From positions 1-19,418 of the forward strand of contig CAIRLQ010000348.1 in the NCBI GenBank assembly GCA_903879465.1: DNA of 19,418 nucleotides. Reading direction: 5' to 3'. Made by a program: the position numbers and the translations under genes. This stretch comes from an uncultured Opitutia bacterium (GTDB lineage: Bacteria; Verrucomicrobiota; Verrucomicrobiia; Opitutales; UBA953). The number at the start of each line of letters is the position of its first letter. Position 1 is the stretch's first letter. The notes beneath the pieces are model-generated. The model made no database searches and was not told where the DNA came from. It was given only the letters and a program-made list of their open reading frames with translations. Below, piece by piece: positions 7,527 through 15,102 of this stretch.

Positions 7527-8444
7527 TCAGTCCGCGAAGGCTTTCACGGTCTCAAGGTGCAGCTCGGCAACCTGCTCGAGCGTGAGGCCACCCGACTTAT
7601 ACCCGCCGGCCAATGCGAAGATAGCGGGCACCTTGCGCTGGCGTGCCCATTCCACGACCCGACGCTCACGCTTCCGGATGATCTCCTTGGTGATGCCCTT
7701 CAGGCCGCCAGCCTTCTCGTAGGTGTCCATTCCGGCGTTATAAATCAAAAACTCCACCGGCTCGAGATGGCGCAAGGTCCGCTCGACTTGATCGAGATAG
7801 GTCCGGGGATCGCTGATATCGACATAGAAATGCCGATCGGGAGCGCTGGGCTCCCAGGAGTCGAAACCGTTGACGGTGACGTCGGCGAGATACACCCGCT
7901 TGTCGTCACCGAGGATATCGAACGTCCCGCCGCCGGCGTGCGCATCTAAATCCAGAATCCCCACCCGCCGGACTTCCTTCAACGCCTCGAGTGCCGCCAA
8001 GGCGAGTCCGTTGAATTGACAGAATCCGTTACCGGCTGCGCGGCGGGCATGATGCAACCCACTCGAAAGGCTGCCTGATCGGCCGGACAACAACGCCTCG
8101 TTAACGGCGTCACGCATCCCCCCAGTGGAGGCAAGAATACTATCCAACAAAGGCTGCGACCACGGGCCGACCTCGAGGAAGCTTTGCTTATCGTCGAAAG
8201 TACTCCGGACATATTCCGGAGTATGAATCGTCTCGAGCTCACGCCGAGTCGCCGCCTTGGGAGCCAGCAGCCGCACGTCCCCCGCCCGCCCAGCTTCGAT
8301 GAGCTGGGCGACGAGGCGAGATTTGGTAACGGTCTCGGATTTGCCTTTGACGACGTAAGCAGGACTGAAGAAGACGGTAAGCGGCGATGGCACACTGAGG
8401 TTATGTCCAAGAACCGCCACCTCGTCAAATCCACCCCCTGTCAT
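7527..8444 (-). CDS. Histone-deacetylase-family (class II-like) metal-dependent amidohydrolase
   Basis: Members of this zinc-dependent fold (AcuC, acetylpolyamine amidohydrolase, HDAC-like) remove acetyl groups from lysines or polyamines in the cytosol. With the ATG at 8444 the product has 305 residues. It shows FFSPAYVVKGKSETVTKSR near 25-43, IHTPEYV near 73-79, the catalytic His pair in SGLHHARRAAG (His131-His132), GFCQFNGLALAA near 140-151, the zinc ligands in LDLDAHAGGGT (Asp167 and His169), NAGMDTYEKAGGL near 236-248 (third ligand Asp240), and ALAGGYKSGG with the transition-state Tyr282. All key residues are present, so it is probably active. The frame runs on to 8525, but the added residues carry no domain and overlap the PARG gene. 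GTG or other internal starts near 8420 or 8393 are possible. Natural substrate is unknown. Confidence 0.88.
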   Translation of the reverse strand: MTGGGFDEVAVLGHNLSVPSPLTVFFSPAYVVKGKSETVTKSRLVAQLIEAGRAGDVRLLAPKAATRRELETIHTPEYVRSTFDDKQSFLEVGPWSQPLLDSILASTGGMRDAVNEALLSGRSGSLSSGLHHARRAAGNGFCQFNGLALAALEALKEVRRVGILDLDAHAGGGTFDILGDDKRVYLADVTVNGFDSWEPSAPDRHFYVDISDPRTYLDQVERTLRHLEPVEFLIYNAGMDTYEKAGGLKGITKEIIRKRERRVVEWARQRKVPAIFALAGGYKSGGLTLEQVAELHLETVKAFAD

Positions 8445-8500
8445 AGGTTGCGATTGGCTTCGGGCCGATGCTTCGCCAAAGTCACGACGCCCCACCGACC

Positions 8501-9346
8501 ATGCCCTTCGATCCCAAGATTCCACGAGAACTCGCTAATAAAATGGGCCGCGAGGCGATGCAGGTCATCGAATTGGGCCTCTACGCCACGCCGACTAGCC
8601 GCCAGGTCGACCTCGCCGCCGATATCGCCGCCGCCGTGACTCGGACCACCCACCTGCCGCCCGACCATCGGCACACCTTCCCCCGTACGGGACCGCACAC
8701 CATAGCCATCGAAGTCACCCACGAGACCTCCCTTGCCGCGGCCGCTCGCCACGTTGCGGCCGGGCTGCGCACAATGGTGCTCAATTTCGCCTCACCGACT
8801 GTCGCGGGCGGGGGCTTCCTGGCCGGCGAACGCGCTCAGGAGGAATACCATTGCCGCTCTACCGCGCTTTTCGCCTGCCAACTAGGCGGGCCGATGTACG
8901 CCTTCCACCAACAGCAAAGCAACGCGCTCCACTCCGATGCGATGATCTATTCCCCCGACGTTCCCGTCTTCCGCGACGACGACCATCGAATGCGCGAACA
9001 ACCTTTCAAGGTCGCCTTCGTGTCGGCCGCCTCCTGCGACGCCCGTGACGTCGCCCCGCTAGATCAAGCAAAGATCCCCGGAGCCATGGGCGTACGCATC
9101 GTCAAGGTGCTCGCAGTTGCCCAAGCCAATGGCCATGACGCACTCGTGCTCGGCGCCTGGGGCTGCGGCAACTTCGCCAACGACCCCGGGCTCATCGCCG
9201 ACCTCTTCCGACAAGCCCTCGACGGTCCCTTCAAGGGAGCGTTTCGCCAAGTGACCTTCGCGATTGTGGACACCACACCCGACCAACGTTGCCTGAACCA
9301 ATTCCGCCTGGCCCTCTCGCCCAAGGCCCCTCCCAAGCATAACTGA
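8501..9346 (+). CDS. Microbial-type poly(ADP-ribose) glycohydrolase (TIGR02452/DUF2263-like)
   Basis: Bacterial PARG enzymes use a macrodomain-like fold to cleave ribose-ribose links in poly(ADP-ribose) or related ADP-ribose conjugates. From this ATG the protein has 281 residues. It carries NFASPTVAGGGFLAGERAQEE, which contains the PARG signature GGG-x7-QEE with both catalytic glutamates. CRSTAL, the highly typical YSPDVPVFRDD, and GAWGCGNFANDP near the C terminus also match TIGR02452 proteins. An upstream in-frame ATG at 8468 would add 11 residues (MLRQSHDAPPT) with no recognisable content. Neither start has a clear Shine-Dalgarno site. It diverges from the deacetylase gene by 56 bp. No ADP-ribosyltransferase gene is seen in the window, so the target is unknown. 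Confidence 0.88.
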   Translation: MPFDPKIPRELANKMGREAMQVIELGLYATPTSRQVDLAADIAAAVTRTTHLPPDHRHTFPRTGPHTIAIEVTHETSLAAAARHVAAGLRTMVLNFASPTVAGGGFLAGERAQEEYHCRSTALFACQLGGPMYAFHQQQSNALHSDAMIYSPDVPVFRDDDHRMREQPFKVAFVSAASCDARDVAPLDQAKIPGAMGVRIVKVLAVAQANGHDALVLGAWGCGNFANDPGLIADLFRQALDGPFKGAFRQVTFAIVDTTPDQRCLNQFRLALSPKAPPKHN

Positions 9347-9350
9347 AAGC

Positions 9351-10619
9351 TCAGCCTTTCGCCTGTCGGACCAGACGACGCAAAATCACGGCGGCTTCGG
9401 CCTGGCCAGACGGGAAGAAGAATATGACGTCGCCACCGCTATCCCGGTCGACCTCGAGGGCATCGGAGTAGACGGTGACGTCTAGGACCTTGGTGAGCTT
9501 GAAGTTGAAGCTCTTGAGGCTACCCGTGTAGATGACGCGCTTAGAGGTGAAGACAAGGGTGCCGCTATCGACCTTCTCGAGTCGCTGTTCGGTCTGCCGT
9601 TCGACGTCATAGGAGCCAGAGCGATAACGTAAGGGCCCCCAAATCTTGATGCTGGTACCAAAGCCGCCGTAACTACGACGCGTGGTGACCCGTCGATTGA
9701 GGCCAAGCTCCACCTGCTGCGTCCAGAAACAACCCTCGTTCCCCAGGTCCAGTTCGCAAGGCACCTCCTTGAGCGGCGCGCGACAAAGGGCCCATAGTCT
9801 CTGGGCGCTATCGATCCGCACATTAAGTTTATCATCCAAACTAAGATTAATATCCATTTGTTTAATCTCTGCCGTAAAGGCGGCGTAAGCCGAAGGATCC
9901 ATGACCTCCCCGCCATCCTCCTGTTGCATCAACACCTTAAGCCGGTCCTTAAAGTAAGACTGAAAGGCATCTAACATGGCCTCTTTAACCTTCTCGTCCG
10001 AAAGGGGGACCTCCTTGCCTAGCAGATTCATCTGCTCCCGCTTCTGCTGAGGAGGGATGTCGCGCAACAAAACGGTGAGCATACCGATACGAGAATAACT
10101 GGAAAAGGCTTCGCCATGGATCGCTTCGGCCGCCGGTGCATCCAGTCCGAAGCTACTGGCAAGGCTGCCGAGATCGGCCTTTTCCATCGGGTCAAAGTAA
10201 CGATCGGAAAGATAAGCCTCAAAGGCTTGGCGATACCACTTGATGAGGTCATCCCGACAACGCTTGCGGACATCGTAGCCGAGCGTTTTGCCCAGAGACA
10301 GCCACTCATCGTCCGTGATCAGGCACTTCACCGGCATCTTCGAAAGTTTGTCCCAGACAGCCAGCAAGCCTGCCTGATAGCTCTCCCGACCCAAGATGCC
10401 GTCCAGCAGATTAGCCCCTTTCTCGGCGGGACGCGGAAACGGCAGGACTCTGACAGGATCAGGGAGCACGGCCAAAGTCTGCCACTCCGCCATGCCGGGC
10501 TTCCAATAGTTATCGGACGGTAGCAACTCGCCCGAAGCCATCTTGGCCCGAACCTCATCCAAGGCCCAGGCGCCGATTTCGACGCCAGCCCGGGCGATAT
10601 GGATCAATTCGGTGGTCAT
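9351..10619 (-). CDS. GYF_2 (DUF4339) and PH-like domain protein
   Basis: A 422-residue cytosolic-looking protein without signal peptide or membrane helix. Residues about 4-50 match the GYF_2/DUF4339 pattern (HIARAGVEIGAWALDEVRA, then SGELLPSDNYWKPGMAEWQTL), a small domain thought to bind peptides or partner proteins. The middle (about 75-285) is helical and unassigned; DRYFDPMEKADLGSLASSFG near 139-158 faintly recalls TerB-like acidic helical domains, but this is weak. The C-terminal part (about 290-405) resembles bacterial PH/GRAM-like domains, with SGTLVFTSKRVIYTG near 352-366 and LTKVLDVTVYSDALEV near 375-390. The ATG at 10619 is chosen because GYF_2 begins at once; 50 upstream in-frame codons lie inside the esterase gene. 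It starts 4 bp after that gene's stop, so they are likely co-transcribed. Confidence 0.82.
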   Translation of the reverse strand: MTTELIHIARAGVEIGAWALDEVRAKMASGELLPSDNYWKPGMAEWQTLAVLPDPVRVLPFPRPAEKGANLLDGILGRESYQAGLLAVWDKLSKMPVKCLITDDEWLSLGKTLGYDVRKRCRDDLIKWYRQAFEAYLSDRYFDPMEKADLGSLASSFGLDAPAAEAIHGEAFSSYSRIGMLTVLLRDIPPQQKREQMNLLGKEVPLSDEKVKEAMLDAFQSYFKDRLKVLMQQEDGGEVMDPSAYAAFTAEIKQMDINLSLDDKLNVRIDSAQRLWALCRAPLKEVPCELDLGNEGCFWTQQVELGLNRRVTTRRSYGGFGTSIKIWGPLRYRSGSYDVERQTEQRLEKVDSGTLVFTSKRVIYTGSLKSFNFKLTKVLDVTVYSDALEVDRDSGGDVIFFFPSGQAEAAVILRRLVRQAKG

Positions 10620-10623
10620 CAGA

Positions 10624-11454
10624 TTATTTGACCAGAACCAGGATGGCTTCACCGACCTTTGCGCCGAGGAAGTCGTAGCCTTCTCCGGTGAAGTGTACGT
10701 CGTTCGGATTCTGCAGTTTGGCGAGGTGTGGAGTGATGGCGGCAAACAGGTCATCCGTCGGAATCGCATGCTTCTTCATGACTTCGGCGGCGAGGGCGTT
10801 CTTCTGGATAATGGACTCAGCGGTCTGTTTCTGAGCGGGATTGTCGGGGATGGGGGTGGTCGACGCCCAGATGAGCTTGGCACCGGTCTTCTGCAGCCGT
10901 TGCACGATTTGATCCAACCGCTGGGTGTAATCCGCCGCAAGCGTGGCGCGGTCATGGATACCGAAATTGAAATGGATAAGGTCCCACTTCCCCTCCCCGA
11001 GCCAGGCATCCATATTCTTGAGGCCGGAAGCGGTGGGGCCGCAGTTGGCCGGAGCCCGGTGCACGTTGGCCTTGCCGGCCAGCGCCTTGCGCACGGCCTG
11101 GGTGTAACCACGTGAAACGGAATCCCCAATCAATAATACGCGCGGGAGCTTCGGATCATCCTGCACGAAATCCCACGCTGTCGAATGCCCAGCGATTTTT
11201 TCGCGCTTATGGATGGGAAGGTAAAAACCATTACCAAGATTTGCCTGTAAGACCTTCTCCCACGCCTGCTGATCAGCCGGCAGCCGGGCGACCAAGGCCT
11301 GATACTTCTCTTCGACCATGGCATCCTGAGCGGCCTTCTTGGCGGCAGCCTGAGCTACGGCTTCCTTAGAATTCGTCGGCTCGCCCTTCGGCGGTTCCGC
11401 TGCCATCGCCAACAGCCCTGCGAAACAGAGAGACAATATAGGACGGAGCTTCAT
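10624..11454 (-). CDS. Secreted SGNH/GDSL-family hydrolase
   Basis: SGNH hydrolases are serine esterases, often deacetylating polysaccharides. From the ATG at 11454 the protein has 276 residues with an N-terminal signal peptide (MKLRPILSLCFAGLLAMA, cleavage likely before AEPP), so it acts outside the cytoplasm. A charged helical spacer follows (about 28-75). Block I is VLLIGDSVSRG with the nucleophile Ser112, a block II Gly lies in CGPTASG near 138-144, and block III reads FNFGIHDR (GIHD in place of GxND). The catalytic-His block is NDVHFTGEGY with His254. The frame runs upstream to 11493, but those 13 residues precede the signal peptide. It sits 47 bp after the amidotransferase stop and 4 bp before the GYF gene. 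Substrate not determined. Confidence 0.87.
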   Translation of the reverse strand: MKLRPILSLCFAGLLAMAAEPPKGEPTNSKEAVAQAAAKKAAQDAMVEEKYQALVARLPADQQAWEKVLQANLGNGFYLPIHKREKIAGHSTAWDFVQDDPKLPRVLLIGDSVSRGYTQAVRKALAGKANVHRAPANCGPTASGLKNMDAWLGEGKWDLIHFNFGIHDRATLAADYTQRLDQIVQRLQKTGAKLIWASTTPIPDNPAQKQTAESIIQKNALAAEVMKKHAIPTDDLFAAITPHLAKLQNPNDVHFTGEGYDFLGAKVGEAILVLVK

Positions 11455-11501
11455 GGGGATGACCCATCTTCCGGTCTCACACCCGGCCTGCAAGCCGTCA
11501 G

Positions 11502-12227
11502 TCAGGCGGCAGTGACCGTCCGCACGACCTGGGCTAACATCCGCCGCCGCAGGGCTTCGGTGCGCGCCGCCGCCCCAGGCGAAGCCATCTGCAGTCGCTC
11601 GACTCCGTCGAGTCCGTTAGCCGCTCGCACGAAATCCGCATCCTCCGACGCCCAGATACACGCCGTCGCACCGTCGATTTCAGGATGGAACTGCAGCCCG
11701 ACGATGCGACCAATCCGGAACATCTGCACCTCACAACTCGCCGTCGACGCCAGTAACTGGGCCCCCGCCGGTAAATCACAGGCATCACCATGCCAGTGCA
11801 ACACTTCCATCTCGACGGGCAACCCAGCGGTAATGATGTCCGTTCCTACCATTCGCAACATACCCCAGCCGACCTCACGCATAGGCCGACCCTGAGCATC
11901 CCGCATGGGCGCGACCTTTGCTCCGGCGGCGTGGGCGATGAGTTGCATGCCGAGACAAATCCCAATGCACGGCCAACCGCGCTCAAGACGATGGCGCAAT
12001 AATTCGACGACAGGTGCGAGCCACGGAAACTCGGGCTTGCCGATATCCGCCACCCCCATCGGACCTCCCATTACGACCAAGATATCGCGCTCCCCTAATT
12101 CCGTCGACCATCGCTCACCGCGAAAGGCCTCAATGATTTCGATTTCGTAGCCAGCGTTAAGCAACAAGACACCCAGCAAGCCTGGCCCCTCATGAGCGAT
12201 ATTTGTGATACAAACGGCGCGCGGCAT
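11502..12227 (-). CDS. Class I glutamine amidotransferase domain protein (GMP-synthase-like)
   Basis: Class I amidotransferase domains release ammonia from glutamine for a partner reaction; stand-alone GuaA-like members have varied or unknown roles, including gamma-glutamyl hydrolase activity. The 241-residue product shows VVMGGPMGVAD near 51-61 (oxyanion strand), the nucleophile elbow GICLGMQL near 89-96 with Cys91, HWHGDACDLPAGAQLLAST near 144-162, and LQFHPEI near 178-184 with the His181/Glu183 pair. The catalytic triad is complete. ATG 12227 is preferred; the frame continues to a TTG at 12263 with no domain content. No synthetase partner domain is attached, so the ammonia acceptor cannot be named. 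It heads the minus-strand series with the esterase and GYF genes. Confidence 0.87.
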   Translation of the reverse strand: MPRAVCITNIAHEGPGLLGVLLLNAGYEIEIIEAFRGERWSTELGERDILVVMGGPMGVADIGKPEFPWLAPVVELLRHRLERGWPCIGICLGMQLIAHAAGAKVAPMRDAQGRPMREVGWGMLRMVGTDIITAGLPVEMEVLHWHGDACDLPAGAQLLASTASCEVQMFRIGRIVGLQFHPEIDGATACIWASEDADFVRAANGLDGVERLQMASPGAAARTEALRRRMLAQVVRTVTAA

Positions 12228-12292
12228 GAGAGGATATCCAATCCGCCGTTCACACTCTGACAATCATTAGCTATCGGCGGAACGAGTTTGCC

Positions 12293-12298
12293 TATAAT
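12293..12298 (+). promoter_or_regulatory. TATAAT -10-like element upstream of the hydrolase remnant
   Basis: A perfect TATAAT lies 18 bp before the ATG at 12317. No acceptable -35 hexamer is seen at 16-18 bp spacing. It may be the leftover promoter of the decayed gene, or chance. Confidence 0.25.
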
Positions 12299-12316
12299 CT
12301 GTCAGAAAGCTGCCTG

Positions 12317-12501
12317 ATGAAAAACCTCCTGCGCTCCGCCCTCCTCTGTCTGCGCACGCCTTCGGCCCTCATGGGCGCCACGACGCCCCCGGCGCCCGCC
12401 CCCAATCCGCCGGCACGCCCGCCGGCCACGTTCGCTGACATCGCCTTCGGTCCCCACGTCCACCATCGCCTCACCGCCCGCCAATCACCGAAGTCCCGAC
12501 G
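12317..12501 (+). pseudogene. 5' remnant of a secreted alpha/beta hydrolase (esterase) gene
   Basis: The frame opens with a signal-peptide-like stretch (MKNLLRSALLC...SALMGATT), a proline-rich linker (PPAPAPNPPARPP), and then ATFADIAFGPHVHHRL. That block resembles the start of secreted esterase/lipase proteins of the pattern 'y.DvpYGph.r..LDlw.A...PtPl'. After HHRL the expected LDxW...PTPLVVYIHGGG does not follow, although LPTPL appears about 13 residues later. The frame then runs antisense through the next gene as a shadow and stops at 12640. No HGGG or GxSxG motif is present. I read it as a truncated, decaying gene cut off where the minus-strand SGNH-like gene begins. Homology is judged by eye, so confidence is moderate. 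It could instead be a short secreted peptide. Confidence 0.45.
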
Positions 12502-13356
12502 TCACTTGCCGACACCACTCATGGGATATTCGGTGACGACCTTCCACGCGATCTCCTGGAGGAGGCGGTTGAGTTTCTCACCCTCGGGCAACTTAGCGAG
12601 CTGGCTGTTCACGGGTAAGCCCACGGGGCTTCGCTTATAAATAACCGCGAAATGGCAGTAGGCGGCCAGCACCCGGATATGCGCCGCAGGATGTCCAAGC
12701 GCGTCGGTGAAAAGTTCATTCTGTTTGGTCACGCCAGGCGCTTCACCGCGAATGACTTTGTCCCGCAACGCAATCACGGCTTCGCCGCACGGCACGATAA
12801 CAATCTTAGCCGCGGGCATTTGTTTATTAAAGCCGACCACGAAATCTTCGACCAATTTGAAGTACGGCTCATGCTTGGCCCGCAATTGCGCGACGGTCAG
12901 GCCGTTACGATCGATGACCTTAGGCCGTTCCTTACCCTGCCAAAGCTCGATGTCCTCAAAGGGCACCCAGTTCTGCTGCAGGGTGAACCGTAGCTTGGGA
13001 TTATGCTCCAGCCCGAGCTTCACGAAGTTCTCTATGCCAGGATCGGGCAGCACGGTGATTGCCATGGTGAATAGGTCCGCCGTCCCGGCAGTCAGCACGG
13101 GCTTAGCCTTGTTCTTTTCCGCAGGCAGATCCCAATGCTGAATGACCCTCGATCCACCGATCGAGGAAATCGCAAGCTGCTCGTGACCCTGGATATTGGC
13201 GGCCTTGGCCATCTCAGCGACAAGCGGCGGCATCCAGACGTGAAAACTATGGCCGGCACTCAGGACCTTCAGTCCGGCAGGCGGAGCAGCCACCTCGGCT
13301 GCAATCGCAGAAGTAAACAGGGATAGGCAGGCTAGCAGAATCGGGGCGAATCTCAT
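12502..13356 (-). CDS. Secreted SGNH-like protein with variant GHS nucleophile block
   Basis: This 284-residue protein has a clear signal peptide (MRFAPILLACLSLFTSAIAA, cleavage near residue 20). VLSAGHSFHVWMPPLV near 31-46 looks like SGNH block I, with Ser37 as nucleophile but GHS in place of GDS or GNS. SIGGSR near 65-70 fits block II, QQNW near 127-130 may supply the block III Asn, and FTDALGHPAAHIRVLAAYCHFAVIY near 216-240 fits the C-terminal Asp/His block (Asp218, His222), as in DUF4886-like proteins. A glycan esterase role is inferred from this fold and from the neighbouring esterases. The start is firm: AAGGA lies about 9 nt before the ATG. A strong hairpin (13381-13431) separates it from the upstream esterase gene. 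Confidence 0.75.
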   Translation of the reverse strand: MRFAPILLACLSLFTSAIAAEVAAPPAGLKVLSAGHSFHVWMPPLVAEMAKAANIQGHEQLAISSIGGSRVIQHWDLPAEKNKAKPVLTAGTADLFTMAITVLPDPGIENFVKLGLEHNPKLRFTLQQNWVPFEDIELWQGKERPKVIDRNGLTVAQLRAKHEPYFKLVEDFVVGFNKQMPAAKIVIVPCGEAVIALRDKVIRGEAPGVTKQNELFTDALGHPAAHIRVLAAYCHFAVIYKRSPVGLPVNSQLAKLPEGEKLNRLLQEIAWKVVTEYPMSGVGK

Positions 13357-13380
13357 CTGGCCATCCTTTCGGCCAACTCA

Positions 13381-13431
13381 GACGCGTCAATCCCGACCCT
13401 TCCGAATTATCGGAAGGGTCGGGATTGCGTC
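13381..13431 (-). terminator. Strong inverted repeat between two esterase genes (18-bp perfect stem)
   Basis: Bases 13388-13405 pair perfectly with 13410-13427 around a 4-nt loop (ATTA); the arm core is CCCGACCCTTCCGA. Outer GACG (13381-13384) can also pair with CGTC (13428-13431) past a 3-nt bulge. It lies 25 bp after the stop of the sialate esterase gene and 24 bp before the SGNH-like start, both minus strand. No T-run follows, so Rho-independent termination is uncertain. It may limit readthrough or protect the upstream mRNA 3' end. Confidence 0.6.
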
Positions 13432-13455
13432 AGGACCTATTGGGCTTACGCCAGC

Positions 13456-14892
13456 TTACTTGCTGGAGCGATACGGGCCCGCCGGCAGTCCGTCCTTACC
13501 CGCGGAAAAGACGCTGACTTCGGGGAAGTTAGCCCAGGCATACCGGACTTCCTTAGGCTCCTTCACGCCCTCGGCCGTAACGGCGACCTGGGCGCCGTCA
13601 GCAGAAGCCTTGGCAAAGGCCCACTTGCCGTCGGCAGCGAGCACACCGAAACCCTTACCGTCATTCTTGAGCGTCACGGCCCGATCGTAAGTCAGTACCC
13701 AGGTATCGCCCTTTCGCTCGGCCTTCACGACGCGCGGAGCTTCGCCGTCGGTCCGAGTCTTATAAACGCGCTGCAACGCGACGGCGGCGAGGCGCTCGCC
13801 GATCGGAAGTTTATCCTTAGGGTGAATATTCTTCTCATCGCCGAGATCAATATTCACCGACATCATGGCACCCGGGACGTTATCGGCAATCCACTCCATG
13901 GACTCACGGATCTTCGGCCAGCCAGTATCTTCAACGGCGAGCTCAGGCTTGCGGCCCATGAAGCGCGGCAGCTGGACAATGATGAAAGGGAACTGCTGGC
14001 CCCAGGCCTTGTGCCAAGATTTGATCATTGAGCCGAGCACCCACTTGTAAGCTTCAGGCTGACCGGCATTAGATTCGCCCTGATACCAGATGGCTCCCCG
14101 CACGGAATAGCCAACCATGGGGGCAATCATGCCGTTCCAATTCATATGCGGACCGTTGGCCCAGACGGGCTGCTGGCGCTTGTCGCCCTTAGCGAAAGCG
14201 ACGGCTTTAGCGGCCACGGCCGCGGCTTCTTTCTGCTCCCAGCCCTTCGCCTCAGGAACTTCATCATACATTCCCATCGGACCCCAGGCTTCGGCCCGCG
14301 TGCCCCCAATCGAAGAATGAATCAGGCCAACCGGCTGCTTTAGGCTGGCGCGCACATCGCGTCCAAAGAAAAAAGCGGCGGCGGAAAAAGAGGAGACCGT
14401 TTCGGGCGCGGCAATCTTCCAGACACCTGGCATATCCTCCATGGGTTCCGCCTTAGGCGTGTGCGGCACATAGAACAGGCGGAGCCCATTGTCGCGTGCA
14501 TGCGACTTGGCTTCATTCACGACGTCCGGCAGGCAACCGACGACCGACATATCCATATTGGATTGACCGGAACCGATCCAAACTTCGCCGACGATGACGT
14601 CGTGCGCGGTGAAAACTTCCTCGCCAGAGCTGACGATCAGGTCCTTACCTTCCTCGCTGGGCTTGAGGCCCACCAGGGTGACCTTCCACTTGCCGTTGCT
14701 GCCGACGGTGGCGGTCGCCTCGGATGAACCAAGCTTCACGCTGACCTTCGAGCCGGGGTGCGCTTTGCCGAAGACGGCGGCGTCACCGGCCTGCAAGACG
14801 GCATGGTCGGAAAACACGGAGACGAGCTTAAGTTCGCCAGCCGAGGCCAAGGCGGAACAGAACAACAGGATGGGAGTAATGCGGGGTAGCAT
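13456..14892 (-). CDS. Secreted sialate O-acetylesterase-like protein (SASA family), copy 1
   Basis: SASA-family esterases remove O-acetyl groups from sialic acids or other glycan sugars. From the ATG at 14892 the protein has 478 residues. It has a signal peptide MLPRITPILLFCSALASA (residues 1-18), a beta-rich N-terminal domain (FSDHAVLQAGDAAVFG), EVWIGSGQSNM near 103-113 with nucleophile Ser111, GGTRAEAWGP near 196-205, NGMIAPMVGYSVRGAIWYQGESNAG near 253-277 (family YQGEsN block), IIVQLPRF, and DLGDEKNIHPKDK near 349-361 (Asp352/His357 region). All expected blocks are present. The frame extends to 14973, but those 27 residues precede the signal peptide and are not shared with copy 2. It is a tandem paralogue of the gene at 15103-16596, about four-fifths identical by eye, lacking 19 residues near 230-240. 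Confidence 0.9.
   Translation of the reverse strand: MLPRITPILLFCSALASAGELKLVSVFSDHAVLQAGDAAVFGKAHPGSKVSVKLGSSEATATVGSNGKWKVTLVGLKPSEEGKDLIVSSGEEVFTAHDVIVGEVWIGSGQSNMDMSVVGCLPDVVNEAKSHARDNGLRLFYVPHTPKAEPMEDMPGVWKIAAPETVSSFSAAAFFFGRDVRASLKQPVGLIHSSIGGTRAEAWGPMGMYDEVPEAKGWEQKEAAAVAAKAVAFAKGDKRQQPVWANGPHMNWNGMIAPMVGYSVRGAIWYQGESNAGQPEAYKWVLGSMIKSWHKAWGQQFPFIIVQLPRFMGRKPELAVEDTGWPKIRESMEWIADNVPGAMMSVNIDLGDEKNIHPKDKLPIGERLAAVALQRVYKTRTDGEAPRVVKAERKGDTWVLTYDRAVTLKNDGKGFGVLAADGKWAFAKASADGAQVAVTAEGVKEPKEVRYAWANFPEVSVFSAGKDGLPAGPYRSSK
14768..14886. repeat. 119-bp direct repeat, copy 1 (5' end of esterase gene)
   Basis: This tract is identical, base for base, to 16472-16590. It covers the coding sequence for the signal peptide and the next residues, and stops 6 bp short of the start codon edge. 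Surrounding coding DNA of the two genes differs much more. The following bases around the ATG (AGCATnCTTATAAGACAC) are again nearly the same. Confidence 0.95.
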
Positions 14893-15102
14893 GCTTATAA
14901 GACACGACATACGTCCGCCGGTTGCCAAGCACGAAGGTTTCACAAAGACGGAATAAACCCACCCCACGACCAAACCCGCGGGATAAGCACCGAATCACCC
15001 CCGACGTAGGCCGGCCGATGGGCTGGCCTTAAAATTCCCCATCGGTCCGCGGGGATTTCAAACTATCAAGACTGTGCCAGGTACTATAGGGCTTACGTCG
15101 GC
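14893..15102. other. Intergenic region between tandem esterases, hairpin-rich
   Basis: These 210 bp separate the start of copy 1 from the stop of copy 2. Bases 15013-15022 and 15038-15047 form an inverted repeat (core CCGATGGG/CCCATCGG) around a 15-nt loop. A competing stem pairs AGGCCGGCC (15009-15017) with GGCTGGCCT (15021-15029). One of these may end the copy 2 transcript, although no T-run follows on the minus strand. Bases about 15078-15102 resemble 13430-13455 just after copy 1, showing that the duplication included some 3' flank. No gene is seen. Confidence 0.5.

Noticed and set aside
10543..11115. 190-residue plus-strand frame
   Set aside because: It is antisense to the SGNH esterase and GYF genes, whose motifs are clear, and has no domain of its own.
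14887..14905. TCTTATAAG before both esterase starts as a leaderless promoter
   Set aside because: The hexamer ends only 2-3 nt before the ATG, too near for a -10 with a start at the ATG; its conservation follows from the recent duplication.
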